Positions 9,179 to 17,864 of a stretch of DNA of 64,000 nt are shown here, one piece after another. The stretch lies in assembly GCF_013407955.1 (NCBI RefSeq), contig NZ_JACCBU010000001.1:2852001-2916000 (forward strand). Reading direction: 5' to 3'. Origin of the DNA: Microlunatus parietis. Its GTDB lineage: Bacteria; Actinomycetota; Actinomycetes; Propionibacteriales; Propionibacteriaceae. The notes beneath the pieces are model-generated. The model made no database searches. It was not told where the DNA came from and saw nothing but the letters and a program-made list of their open reading frames with translations. Position numbers and translations under genes: made by a program. The first letter of the stretch is position 1. Each line of letters begins with the position of its first letter.

Positions 9179-10489
9179 ATGAAGCCGAAGGTCGCGATCG
9201 ACCGCCGGACCCTGCTCTCGGCCGCAGGGCTGACCACCTTGGCGCTGGCCGCCGGCTGCACCGGCCCGGCACCGGGCGGAGGGCCGGCCCAGCAGGAGAC
9301 CTCGGCCCAGCAGGAGATCCGCTACATGATCGGCCAGCCCGAGGATCCGGCCGATCTCGAACTGATCCGCGCCGATCTGAAGAAGTTCGAGGCCGCCAAG
9401 CCGGGGATCACCGTGAAGCTGGACGTGATCCCGACCGACACCGTGCGCACCGTGCTGCAGACGCAGCTGCGGTCCGGCCAGGGGCCGGACGTGTTCGGCT
9501 ACGACACCGGCCCGGGCTTCGCCGGCGCGCTGGCCGAGGCCGGGCTGCTCTACGACCTCACTGCCGCGTACGAGGAGCGGAAGTGGCCCGTCTTCGAGTT
9601 CGCCAAGCAGCGGGTCACCTTCGACGGCAAGATCGTCGGCGTCCCCAGCCAGATCGAACAGGTCGGCCTGTTCTACAACAAGGAGCTGTTCGCGAAGTTC
9701 GGCCTGGCCGAGCCGGGCAACCTGGCCGACCTCGAGGCCGCGGCGCGCACGCTCGCCGACAACAAGATCATTCCGCTCGCGGTCAGCGACAAGGAGGGCT
9801 GGCAGGGCGGCCACCTGCTGAGCATCACGCTGTCCAGTCAGGTCGGCTCCGCCGGGATGGACGCCCTGCTCTCCGGCGGGCGGCCCTGGGACTCGCCCGA
9901 GGTGGTCGAGGCGCTCGCGGTCTGGGAGCGGTTCTCCAAGGCCGGGCTGCTGACGCCGTCGCCGGCCGCGGTGACGTACGACAACGCCAACGCGCTCTTC
10001 TACTCCGGCAAGGCGGCGATCAACCCGACCGGCAGTTGGCTCGCGCTGGACATCGAACGCAACGCCAAGTTCGAGGTCGGTTTCATCCCGTTCCCGGCGC
10101 CGAACGGGCGGGGCATCTTCAGCGGCGGGCTCGGCTCGGGCACGTTCGTCTCGGCCGGCACCACCAAGGCCGAGGCCGCGATCGCGCTGCTGGACTATCT
10201 GCAGACGCCGGAGCACGGCCGCTGGGCGGTGGAGAACCTGCAGGACATTCCCGCCTACCCGGTGGACACCGCCGGGATCAAGGCCAGCCCGCTGTTCACC
10301 CAGATCCTCGACGACGCGGCCAAGATCGCCGAGGGCACCGGCGACTTCGGCTACAACATCGACGTCCTGACCGGTGATCAGTTCAACAACGCCATGTGGA
10401 AGGGGATCCAGGGCATTCTGACCGGCCAGGCGACCGCGGCCGAGGTGGCCGGCCGGATGCAGGACGCCGCCGCCAAGGACGGGAACTGA
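9179..10489 (+). CDS. Sugar ABC transporter substrate-binding lipoprotein
   Basis: 436 residues. The N terminus has RR before a hydrophobic core and a lipobox ending LAAGC (Cys27), so it is exported, possibly by Tat, and lipid-anchored. The mature part is a family 1 extracellular binding protein (ITVKLDVIPTDTVRTVL, GPDVFGYD, IVGVPSQIEQVGLFYNKELF, PTGSWLALDI). AGGAG precedes the ATG. It is the first gene of an operon with two permeases, a dehydrogenase and an isomerase. No ATPase gene is present, so a shared MsiK-like ATPase is probably used. The sugar is unknown. Confidence 0.92.
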   Translation: MKPKVAIDRRTLLSAAGLTTLALAAGCTGPAPGGGPAQQETSAQQEIRYMIGQPEDPADLELIRADLKKFEAAKPGITVKLDVIPTDTVRTVLQTQLRSGQGPDVFGYDTGPGFAGALAEAGLLYDLTAAYEERKWPVFEFAKQRVTFDGKIVGVPSQIEQVGLFYNKELFAKFGLAEPGNLADLEAAARTLADNKIIPLAVSDKEGWQGGHLLSITLSSQVGSAGMDALLSGGRPWDSPEVVEALAVWERFSKAGLLTPSPAAVTYDNANALFYSGKAAINPTGSWLALDIERNAKFEVGFIPFPAPNGRGIFSGGLGSGTFVSAGTTKAEAAIALLDYLQTPEHGRWAVENLQDIPAYPVDTAGIKASPLFTQILDDAAKIAEGTGDFGYNIDVLTGDQFNNAMWKGIQGILTGQATAAEVAGRMQDAAAKDGN

Positions 10490-10493
10490 GCCG

Positions 10494-11411
10494 ATGGCCT
10501 CGTTCAGCCACCTGCCCCGGGTCACTCGGCGCGCCCAGGCCCGGCTCGGACTGATCCTGGTGCTGCCGGTGATGGCGCTGGTGATCATCTTCTTCCTGTT
10601 CCCGATGATCAGCGCGCTCTACTTCTCCGTGGTCGACTTCGACGGGCTCGATCCCACCCCGCCTTTTGTCGGCGCCGCCAACTTCACCGAGATGTTCGGC
10701 GATCCCGAGGTCTGGCGGGCTCTGGGCCGGAACGCGATCTGGATCGTCATCGGCACCGCGGCGCCGATGGTGATCGGCCTGGTGGTGGCGCTGCTGGTCT
10801 GGACGGTCCGGTCCGGCAGCGTGGTCTACCGGCTGATCTTCTTCCTTCCGTACGTGCTGCCCGGCGTCGCGATCGGGATCGTCTGGGGCTGGATCTACGA
10901 CCCGGTCAGCGGGTGGCTGAACCGCGCCCTGGACCTGGTCGGTCTCGGCGGGCTGCAGCGCGGCTGGCTGGGTGACCCGAACACCGCGCTCTATGCGGTG
11001 CTGGCGACAGCGATCTGGGCCACCTGCGGCTTCGTGATCATGGTCGTCCTGTCCGCCCTGCGCAACGTGGACACGGAGTTGGTCGACGCGTCCCGGATCG
11101 ACGGGGCCGGGCCGTTCGCCCGGCTGCTGCACGTGGTCCTGCCGCAGATCATGCAGGTGCTGCTGATGGTCCTGACGCTGATCCTGGTCGGCGGCTTCAG
11201 CGTCTTCGACATCATCTTCATCATGACCGGCGGCGGTCCCGCCGACGCGACGAACGTCCTCGGTACGTATGCGTACAAGAGCGCCTTCCAGCTGAACCGG
11301 ATCGGCTACGGCACCGCGTTGGCGTTGTTGATCACCGTGCTGTCGATCCCGTTCGCGGTTGGCCTGAACCGACTGCAGCGACGACTGTCCTTGCAGGGAA
11401 CGGGGGCCTGA
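10494..11411 (+). CDS. Sugar ABC transporter permease 1
   Basis: 305 residues with about six membrane helices and the MalF/UgpA-type arrangement. The ATPase-contact loop includes VDASRIDGAGPFARLLHVVLPQI (EAA-like motif, about residues 195-220). It follows the binding-protein stop by 4 bases and overlaps the next permease by 1 base, so translation is coupled. It forms the import channel with the second permease. Confidence 0.93.
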   Translation: MASFSHLPRVTRRAQARLGLILVLPVMALVIIFFLFPMISALYFSVVDFDGLDPTPPFVGAANFTEMFGDPEVWRALGRNAIWIVIGTAAPMVIGLVVALLVWTVRSGSVVYRLIFFLPYVLPGVAIGIVWGWIYDPVSGWLNRALDLVGLGGLQRGWLGDPNTALYAVLATAIWATCGFVIMVVLSALRNVDTELVDASRIDGAGPFARLLHVVLPQIMQVLLMVLTLILVGGFSVFDIIFIMTGGGPADATNVLGTYAYKSAFQLNRIGYGTALALLITVLSIPFAVGLNRLQRRLSLQGTGA

Positions 11412-12310
11412 TGTCCGTGCAGACCTCGCTCAGTGAGCGGACGCCGATCGTCGCCGAGCCGCCGCGGACGCTGCGCCGGTGCAGTGCCCGGACCACCGGA
11501 GGACTGCTGGTCCGGCACCTGGTCCTGGCGGTGCTGGCGTTGTTCACGCTGTTCCCGGTGATCATGGTGGTCTCCACCACGTTCAAGTCCGAGGCCGACG
11601 TCCGCACCCGGCCGTTCGACCTGTTCAGTTCCTTCTCGTTCGAGAATCTGAGCACGGCCTGGACCCAGGGCGAGTTCAGCCGCTACCTGGTGGACAGCAT
11701 CCTGCTCACCGTGCCGAGCACCGCGCTGGTAGTGATCATCTCCACGATGGCGGGCTACGCGTTCGCCCGGCTGCCGTTCCCCGGCCGGTCGATCATGTTC
11801 TACTCGGTGGTGCTGGGACTGCTGGTGCCGTTCTTCACCTACATGATCCCGCTGTATTTCCAGCTCCGGTCGATGGGACTGCTGGACACCTTGATCGGCG
11901 CGATCCTGGTGCTGACGATGACCGGGATCGCGTTCGGCACCTTCTTCATGCGCGCCTTCTTCACCGACCTGCCGGACGAGTTGGAGCAGTCGGCCCGAGT
12001 GGACGGCTGCTCCGAGGCGCAGATCTTCCTCCGGGTGCTGTTGCCGCTGGTCCGGCCCGGCCTGGGAGCGCTGACCGTGTTCACCTTCCTGGCCAACTGG
12101 AACAACTTCCTCGTCCCCCTGCTCTATCTGCCCAGCGGCCGGTACCGTCCGCTGACCACGGGGCTGTACATGTTCACCGGCGGCCGGTCGCTCGACATCG
12201 GGCCGCTTGCCGCCGGGACCTTGATCACCATTCTGCCGGTCCTGATCGTCTTCCTCGCCCTGCAGCGCCAGGTCACGCAGGGCTTCCTGTCCGGAGCGAT
12301 CAAGGGTTGA
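11411..12310 (+). CDS. Sugar ABC transporter permease 2
   Basis: 299 residues, MalG/UgpE type, about six helices. The N-terminal tail RTLRRCSARTTGGLLVRHLV is longer and more basic than usual. The EAA-like loop is SARVDGCSEAQIFLRVLLPLV. The C terminus QRQVTQGFLSGAIKG is the characteristic permease-2 ending. It pairs with the preceding permease. Confidence 0.93.
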   Translation: MSVQTSLSERTPIVAEPPRTLRRCSARTTGGLLVRHLVLAVLALFTLFPVIMVVSTTFKSEADVRTRPFDLFSSFSFENLSTAWTQGEFSRYLVDSILLTVPSTALVVIISTMAGYAFARLPFPGRSIMFYSVVLGLLVPFFTYMIPLYFQLRSMGLLDTLIGAILVLTMTGIAFGTFFMRAFFTDLPDELEQSARVDGCSEAQIFLRVLLPLVRPGLGALTVFTFLANWNNFLVPLLYLPSGRYRPLTTGLYMFTGGRSLDIGPLAAGTLITILPVLIVFLALQRQVTQGFLSGAIKG

Positions 12311-12346
12311 TCACTCGTACCGTCCCATCCATGAAGGAGCATGCCC

Positions 12347-13405
12347 GTGGCATCCATGGTCAGTTTCGTCGAGCCCCGCGTGGCCGAGGTCGTCGCCGAG
12401 GATGAGCGGCCGGTCGGGCCGGGAGAGGTACGGCTGCGTACCCTCTTCACCGGCATCTCGGCCGGCACCGAGCTCACCGCCTATCGCGGCACCAACCCGT
12501 ATCTCAACCGGTATTGGGATTCCGGGGCCAGGCTGTTCCGGCCCGGTGACACCAGCCTGACCTTCCCGGTCAACGGTTGGGGGTACGAGGAGGTCGGCGT
12601 CGTCGTCGAAACCGGACCGGACACGGACGGTGTCGCCGTCGGCGACATCAGCTGGGGCACCTGGGGCCACCGGACCCACACCGTCCAACCGGTCGAGAAG
12701 GTCCTGCGCAAGCTGCTGCCGCCCGGCGCGGATCCGCGGCTGGGCATCTTCTCCCAGATCGGCGCGATCGGGCTCAACCTGGTGCTGGACGCCGACATCC
12801 ACGTCGGCGAGACGGTGGTGATCTTCGGCGCCGGCGTGCCCGGCCAGATCGCCGCCCAGTTGGCCCGGCTGAACGGGGGCCGGGTGATCATCGTGGACAA
12901 GATCGCGGACCGGCGCGCCCGGGCCCTGGATCTGGGCGCCGACCTTGCGCTGGACCCGGACGAGGGCCCGATCGCGGAGCGGGTCCGGGAGCTGACCGAC
13001 GGCCGGGGCGCCGACGTCTGCCTCGAGGTGACCGGCCACTATCCGGCGCTGCACGAGGCGATCCGGACGGTGGCCTACAACGCGCGGGTCTGTGTCGCCG
13101 GGTTCATGCAGGGCGAGGGGGCCGGACTGCGGCTCGGCGAGGAGTTCCACCACAACCGGGTCTCCTTGATCTGCTCGCAGATCTCCGGCGTTTCACCCGC
13201 CCTGCAAGGGCGTTGGGACTTCGAGCGGTTGTCCCGGACCGCGATCGAGCTCGGCGTCGCGGGCCGGCTGAAGCTGACCGAGTTGATCACCCACACCTGG
13301 CCGTTCGACAAGGCGGCCGAGGCGTTCCGGCTGCTCGACGAGCATCCCGAGCAGGCGCTGCAGGTCGTTCTCGAGGTCGACGACGACGCGAAGGAGCAGG
13401 TATGA
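12347..13405 (+). CDS. Medium-chain (zinc-type) alcohol dehydrogenase family protein
   Basis: 352 residues. The GroES-like part is at about 20-120, followed by a Rossmann fold with VVIFGAGVPGQIAAQLARLNG. The structure matches MDR sugar or polyol dehydrogenases, but the usual catalytic zinc Cys and the structural four-Cys lobe are not evident, so metal use is doubtful. GTG 12347 is preferred because AGGAG (12335-12339) sits 7 nt upstream; ATG 12341 would leave 1 nt. It overlaps the isomerase start (ATGA). In this operon it probably oxidises the imported sugar or derivative. Confidence 0.82.
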   Translation: MASMVSFVEPRVAEVVAEDERPVGPGEVRLRTLFTGISAGTELTAYRGTNPYLNRYWDSGARLFRPGDTSLTFPVNGWGYEEVGVVVETGPDTDGVAVGDISWGTWGHRTHTVQPVEKVLRKLLPPGADPRLGIFSQIGAIGLNLVLDADIHVGETVVIFGAGVPGQIAAQLARLNGGRVIIVDKIADRRARALDLGADLALDPDEGPIAERVRELTDGRGADVCLEVTGHYPALHEAIRTVAYNARVCVAGFMQGEGAGLRLGEEFHHNRVSLICSQISGVSPALQGRWDFERLSRTAIELGVAGRLKLTELITHTWPFDKAAEAFRLLDEHPEQALQVVLEVDDDAKEQV

Positions 13406-14214
13406 GCATCAGACTGGCCGCCGCCGAGGGCACCCTGCCCGGCGAGACCCTGGAGGAGAAGTACGCGTTCGTCCGCTCGGTCGGCTTCGACGGGATCGAG
13501 CTGTCCGGGCAGGGCGACGGGATCTTCGCCGGCCGGTCCGACGAGCTCGCCCGGGCCCGCGACGCCGGCGTGATCATGCCGACGGCGGTGGTGCACATGG
13601 ACCACTTCATCGGCGACTTCGATCATGACCGGCGGCGGGACGCGATCGAGCAGGTGAAGCAACTGCTGTCGACCATCGTCGTCGCCGGCGGCACCGGCAT
13701 CGTCTCGCCGCATGCGTACGGGCTGTTCTCCAAGCGGCTGCCGCCGTTCACGCCGCCAAGGTCGGACGCGGACTCGCGCAAGCTGCTCGTGGAGGCGCTG
13801 CGCGAGCTCGGTGATCATGCCGCGTCGGTCGGCGCGACCCTCTACTTGGAGCCGTTGAACCGCTACGAGGACTTCGTGATCAACACGCTGGCCGACGCGG
13901 TGTCGGTGGTGCAGGAGGCCGACTCGCCCAGCGTGGCGGTGATCGCGGACACGTACCACATGTCGATCGAGGAGGCCGATGTCGGCGCCTCGATCCGCGC
14001 CGCGGGCCCGCTGATCAAGCACGTCCAGCTCGGCGACAGCAACCGGCTGGAGCCGGGTGCGGGTCACTACGACTGGCCCGAGACGCTCGGGGCGCTGGCC
14101 GACATCGGCTATGACGGCTGGCTCGCGATGGAGTGCCGACTGAGCGGTCCGGTCGAGGAGGTGCTGCCGCGGGTGGCGACCCTGCTCCGGACTCCGCCGG
14201 CCGGGGCGAGCTAG
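13402..14214 (+). CDS. Sugar phosphate isomerase/epimerase (AP endonuclease 2-like TIM barrel)
   Basis: 270 residues. It is a TIM barrel with metal-site residues spread as in this superfamily: GIELSGQG, YLEPLNRYEDFVIN, VIADTYHMSIEE, IKHVQLGDSNR and WLAMECRL. AAGGAG precedes the ATG by 5 nt, and the start overlaps the dehydrogenase stop by 4 bases. It is the last gene of the LacI-controlled operon and probably isomerises a keto- or aldo-sugar made by the dehydrogenase. The gene ends with two consecutive TAG stops. Confidence 0.87.
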   Translation: MSIRLAAAEGTLPGETLEEKYAFVRSVGFDGIELSGQGDGIFAGRSDELARARDAGVIMPTAVVHMDHFIGDFDHDRRRDAIEQVKQLLSTIVVAGGTGIVSPHAYGLFSKRLPPFTPPRSDADSRKLLVEALRELGDHAASVGATLYLEPLNRYEDFVINTLADAVSVVQEADSPSVAVIADTYHMSIEEADVGASIRAAGPLIKHVQLGDSNRLEPGAGHYDWPETLGALADIGYDGWLAMECRLSGPVEEVLPRVATLLRTPPAGAS

Positions 14215-14253
14215 TAGGGTCGCCGGTGTTCGCCGAGCGAGGAGGACGGGGCG

Positions 14254-15249
14254 ATCACCGACTATCTGATCCAGTACGCGGCCGGGACCGGACCGCTGGC
14301 CGCCGAGGCGTTGCGGCAGGTGGTCCCGGATGCCCGGCCGCTGTTCACCGACGACAGTGCGACGCTGGTGCGGACCAGCCGGAAGCTGACCTCGGCGGAC
14401 CCGTTGCCCTTTGCCAACAACGCCTTCCGGGTGATCGCCAAGGTGCCGCGGGGCAAGATCATCGGGGCGATCAGGAAGCTCGCCGCCCAGGTGCCGAAGG
14501 CCGACCTGGAGCCCGCCGGACGGCAGGGCTTCCGGGTGATGGCCCAGCTGGACGGCCAACTGACCGCGATCGACCGAGCCGCCCGGAGCGACCTCGAGCG
14601 GGCCCTGTCGGCGAAGGTGCGCGGCCGGGTCAGCAGCCGCGGCGGCGGCGACGAGTACTGGTTGATCGGCCGGAAGGACCTCGGCGAACTCCTGCTGGCG
14701 TACCGACTGCCGAAGCAGCGCAGCCGGAAGGTCGCGGCCGGCGCGCTTGCCCCGGAGCTGTCCTCGATGCTGGTGGCGGCCTCGCGGCCGGACCGGCGGG
14801 ACCGCTTCCTGGATCCGTTCGCCGGGTCCGGCGCGCTGGTCGCGGCGCGACTCGCGCAGCCGGCCCGCCGGATCGACTACGTCGACGAACGGCTCGACGA
14901 GCTGCGGCCGAATCTGCCGGACGTGCTGCGCCGCAAGCGGGACTCGCTACGGATGTTCGCCGGGGATGCGCGGCGGCTGACCATGATCGATGATCATGAC
15001 GTGGACGTGATCGTCACCGATCCGCCGTGGGGCGAGCACGAGGACGTCGACGGCCCGTACGAGACCTTCGTCGCCGACGTCGCCGCCGAGTTCGACCGGG
15101 TGCTCAGCCCCAGACACGGCCGCCTGGTCCTGCTCAGTTCACGCCGCCGAGCCGACTTCTGGTCCGCCGCCCTCGGGCCGCTCGCGGAGGAGACGTTGGA
15201 GATCTTGATCAACGGCCATCCGGCCACGGTGATCATCGGATCGCGCTGA
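14254..15249 (+). CDS. TRM11/RlmL-like putative RNA methyltransferase
   Basis: 331 residues from 14254. An N-terminal RNA-binding-like part leads to a SAM-dependent fold with LDPFAGSGALVAARLA, DYVDERLDE and the catalytic-type IVTDPPWGEHE motif of N2-guanine and N6-adenine methylases. Coding sequence with family-like ITDYLIQYAAGTGPLAAEAL starts directly after GAGGAGG, but the only codon at the right distance is ATC (14254). The first ordinary start is TTG 14311, which would remove 19 residues and has no ribosome site. The target RNA is unknown. It overlaps MerR tail-to-tail by 17 bases. Confidence 0.72.
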   Translation: MTDYLIQYAAGTGPLAAEALRQVVPDARPLFTDDSATLVRTSRKLTSADPLPFANNAFRVIAKVPRGKIIGAIRKLAAQVPKADLEPAGRQGFRVMAQLDGQLTAIDRAARSDLERALSAKVRGRVSSRGGGDEYWLIGRKDLGELLLAYRLPKQRSRKVAAGALAPELSSMLVAASRPDRRDRFLDPFAGSGALVAARLAQPARRIDYVDERLDELRPNLPDVLRRKRDSLRMFAGDARRLTMIDDHDVDVIVTDPPWGEHEDVDGPYETFVADVAAEFDRVLSPRHGRLVLLSSRRRADFWSAALGPLAEETLEILINGHPATVIIGSR

Positions 15250-15583
15250 GCTTGCCCTTCAGCCGGTCCCTGGTGTCCTGCAGTGCCGCCAGCCTGGTCT
15301 CGACGTCGGCCAGCCTGGCTCGATAGGTCCGCTTCGGCAGGTCCGGGTCCGCGCAGCGCTCCCGATCGTGGTCGTCCAAACAGGGCACGAGTTCCTTGAC
15401 CCCGTCCAGGGTCAGCCCGCTCGCGAGCAGCTCGGCGATCGCCCGCACCCGCTCGACCGCCGGCTCGTCGTAGTCCCGCCAGTCGTTGCCGCCGCGCCGG
15501 GCGTGCAGCAGGCCGTGCTGCTCGTAGTACCGCAGCGACCGCCGGCTGACACCGGTCCGGCGGGCCAGCTCACCGATCCGCAT
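15233..15583 (-). CDS. MerR-family transcriptional regulator
   Basis: 116 residues. The N-terminal winged helix reads MRIGELARRTGVSRRSLRYYEQHGLL, and the coiled coil occupies about 80-115. Two Cys (in VPCLDDHDRERCADPD) are not in the SoxR cluster pattern, so a small-molecule signal is as likely as redox. It is divergent from an SDR gene, and the intervening promoter has a MerR-type dyad in an elongated spacer. Confidence 0.9.
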   Translation of the reverse strand: MRIGELARRTGVSRRSLRYYEQHGLLHARRGGNDWRDYDEPAVERVRAIAELLASGLTLDGVKELVPCLDDHDRERCADPDLPKRTYRARLADVETRLAALQDTRDRLKGKLSAIR

Positions 15584-15595
15584 CGGGCACTCTCC

Positions 15596-15628
15596 TTGAC
15601 CTTGACACCGGTGTCACGATCTTAGGCT
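15596..15628 (+). promoter_or_regulatory. MerR-type promoter with TGACACCGGTGTCA dyad
   Basis: TTGACC (15596-15601) and TAGGCT (15623-15628) flank a perfect 14-bp palindrome at 15603-15616. The spacer is 21 bp, longer than the usual 17, as in MerR-activated promoters. The -10 ends 7 nt before the SDR ATG, so the transcript would be leaderless. Confidence 0.65.
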
Positions 15629-15635
15629 CGCCGGC

Positions 15636-16409
15636 ATGACCGAAACCGACCCGACCCCGACAGCGGACCAGGAGCCCACGCGCCGGACAGCGCTCGTCAC
15701 GGGAGGCGGCTCGGGCATCGGGCGGGCCGTCGCGCTGGCCCTCGCCGAGGCCGGCCTGGACGTCCTCGTCACCGGCCGGCGGCCCGCCGCACTGGCCGAG
15801 ACGGCCGCCCGGCACCCCGCCATCAGGACCCACGTCGCCGATGTGGCCGACCCGGATGATCATGAGGCGATCGTCGCCGCCGCGGCCCGATCGGGCCGGA
15901 TCGATGTGCTGATCAACAACGCGGGCATCGGCGCGCCCGGCGACCTGGGCGACATCGCAGCCGACGTGGCCCGGCAGACCTGGTCGACCAACGTGCTCGG
16001 CCCGATCCTGCTCACCCAGGCCGCGCTGCCGTACCTGATCAAGGCCCGCGGCTCGATCATCAACATCTCCAGCACGTACGGCGTCAAGCCGGCCCCTGGT
16101 CACAGCGTGTACGGCGCCAGCAAGGCCGCCCTGGAGCACCTGACCCGGAGCTGGGCCCTGGAGCTCGCCGAGCACGGGATTCGGGTCAACGCCGTCGCCC
16201 CCGGTCCGACCGAGAGCGAGGCCCTGCTGCGGATGGGCCTGTCGGACGAGCAGATCGCCGCGATCAAGGACGAGGAGCGGCGACTGATCCCGCTGCGCCG
16301 CCGCGGCGAGGTCGAGGACGTCGTGCCCTGGGTGGTCGCGCTCGCCGATCACCGCGGCTGGGTCACCGGTCAGATCATCGGCGTCGACGGCGGCTACGCC
16401 CTGACCTGA
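15636..16409 (+). CDS. Short-chain dehydrogenase/reductase
   Basis: 257 residues. Classical SDR: the NAD(P) site ALVTGGGSGIGRAVA starts at about residue 22, with INNAGIG, catalytic Ser in INISSTYG, and YGASK (Tyr and Lys). The C terminus WVTGQIIGVDGGYAL is typical of the FabG-like group. The N-terminal 20 residues are polar and extra. It is probably activated by the divergent MerR protein. The substrate cannot be told from the sequence. It is followed by an acyl-CoA ligase 30 bases on. Confidence 0.9.
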   Translation: MTETDPTPTADQEPTRRTALVTGGGSGIGRAVALALAEAGLDVLVTGRRPAALAETAARHPAIRTHVADVADPDDHEAIVAAAARSGRIDVLINNAGIGAPGDLGDIAADVARQTWSTNVLGPILLTQAALPYLIKARGSIINISSTYGVKPAPGHSVYGASKAALEHLTRSWALELAEHGIRVNAVAPGPTESEALLRMGLSDEQIAAIKDEERRLIPLRRRGEVEDVVPWVVALADHRGWVTGQIIGVDGGYALT

Positions 16410-16439
16410 CCGGCGAGTCCGCTCGCTACCCTTCGAGGC

Positions 16440-17840
16440 ATGCGCTCACCCGGGGCCGTCCCGCTGCTGTCGTCGTTGACCGGCCCGGAGCGGACCGCGG
16501 TCACGATCGACGGCGCCGAACTGACCCGCCGCGAACTGTTGCGCCGGGCCACGGCGACCGCGGCCGGATTGCGTGACTCCGGGGTCCGGCGGGTCGCGGT
16601 GCACGCAGCGCCGACGCCGGAGACCGTGATCGCACTGGTCGGTTGCCTTCTCTCCGGTACGACAGCGGTGCCGGTCCCGCCCGACGCCGGGGCGAGCGAA
16701 CTCGCTCACGTGCTCAGCGATGCCGAGCCGGACGGCTGGCTCGGCTCGGTCCCACCGGATCCGGGCGGCCTGCCGGTTCGTCCCGTCGCCGCCGACGCCG
16801 ACCCGCTGGCCCTGCCGGAACCCGATCCCGCCGGCCCGGCGCTCATCCTCTACACGTCCGGCACCACCGGGCCGCCAAAGGGAGTCGTCCTCTCCGGCGC
16901 CGCGCTCGCGGCCGGGATCGACGCGTTGACCGAGGCCTGGCAGTGGACCGCCGACGACACGCTGGTGCACGGGCTGCCGCTCTTTCACGTCCACGGCCTG
17001 GTGCTCGGCCTGTTCGGACCGCTGCGGATCGGCAGCCCGCTGGTGCATACGGGGCGTCCCACCCCGGAGGCGTACGCGAGCACGGCCGGCACCCTCTACT
17101 TCGGCGTGCCGACGGTCTGGTCCCGGATCGTCGCCCAGCCGGACCTGGCCCGTCGCCTCGCCAAGGCAAGGCTGCTGGTCTCGGGCAGCGCGCCGTTGCC
17201 GACCCAGACCTTCCACCGGCTCGCCGAGCTGACCGGAGCCCCGCCGGTCGAGCGATACGGGATGAGCGAGACCTTGATCACGATCAGCACCCGGGCCGAC
17301 GGCGAGCGCCGCCCCGGCTGGGTCGGCCTGCCGCTGCCCGGGGTGCGGACCAGACTCCGCGACGACGCCGGCCGCGAGTTGCCCCACGACGGCGAGACGA
17401 TCGGCAGCCTCGAGGTGGCCGGCCCGATGATCTTCGACGGCTACCTCGGCCGGCCGGACGCGACGGCGGCCGCGATCACCGACGACGGCTACGTCAGGAC
17501 CGGGGACGCGGCGGTGATCGACGCGGCCGGGTTCCACAAGATCGTCGGCCGGGAGTCCACCGATCTGATCAAGTCCGGCGGGTACCGGATCGGCGCCGGC
17601 GAGATCGAGTCCTGTCTCCGCGAGCACCCCGCGGTGGCCGATGTCGCGGTGATCGGCGTACCCGATGATGATCTTGGTCAGCGGATCGTCGCCTACGTGG
17701 TCGGCGACGGCGACCCGGGCGAGTTGATCAACCACGTCGGTTCCCGGCTGGCCCGGCACAAGCGCCCGCGCGAGGTGCGCTTCGTACCCGAACTGCCCCG
17801 CAATGCACTCGGCAAGGTGCAAAAACACCTGTTGGCCTGA
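16440..17840 (+). CDS. Acyl-CoA synthetase, short malonyl/fatty-acid CoA ligase type
   Basis: 466 residues, shorter than most (about 500-550). The P-loop motif LILYTSGTTGPPKGVVLSG, ERYGMSET, the hinge TGDAAVID and the C-terminal Lys motif PRNALGKVQKH identify an adenylate-forming acyl-CoA ligase. Its compact size and PLFHVHGL recall malonyl-CoA synthetases. It forms an acyl-adenylate from ATP and then the CoA thioester. TACCCT ends 7 nt before the ATG, suggesting its own leaderless promoter. Confidence 0.88.
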   Translation: MRSPGAVPLLSSLTGPERTAVTIDGAELTRRELLRRATATAAGLRDSGVRRVAVHAAPTPETVIALVGCLLSGTTAVPVPPDAGASELAHVLSDAEPDGWLGSVPPDPGGLPVRPVAADADPLALPEPDPAGPALILYTSGTTGPPKGVVLSGAALAAGIDALTEAWQWTADDTLVHGLPLFHVHGLVLGLFGPLRIGSPLVHTGRPTPEAYASTAGTLYFGVPTVWSRIVAQPDLARRLAKARLLVSGSAPLPTQTFHRLAELTGAPPVERYGMSETLITISTRADGERRPGWVGLPLPGVRTRLRDDAGRELPHDGETIGSLEVAGPMIFDGYLGRPDATAAAITDDGYVRTGDAAVIDAAGFHKIVGRESTDLIKSGGYRIGAGEIESCLREHPAVADVAVIGVPDDDLGQRIVAYVVGDGDPGELINHVGSRLARHKRPREVRFVPELPRNALGKVQKHLLA

Positions 17841-17864
17841 GCGGTGATCCTGAATACTGCTGCG

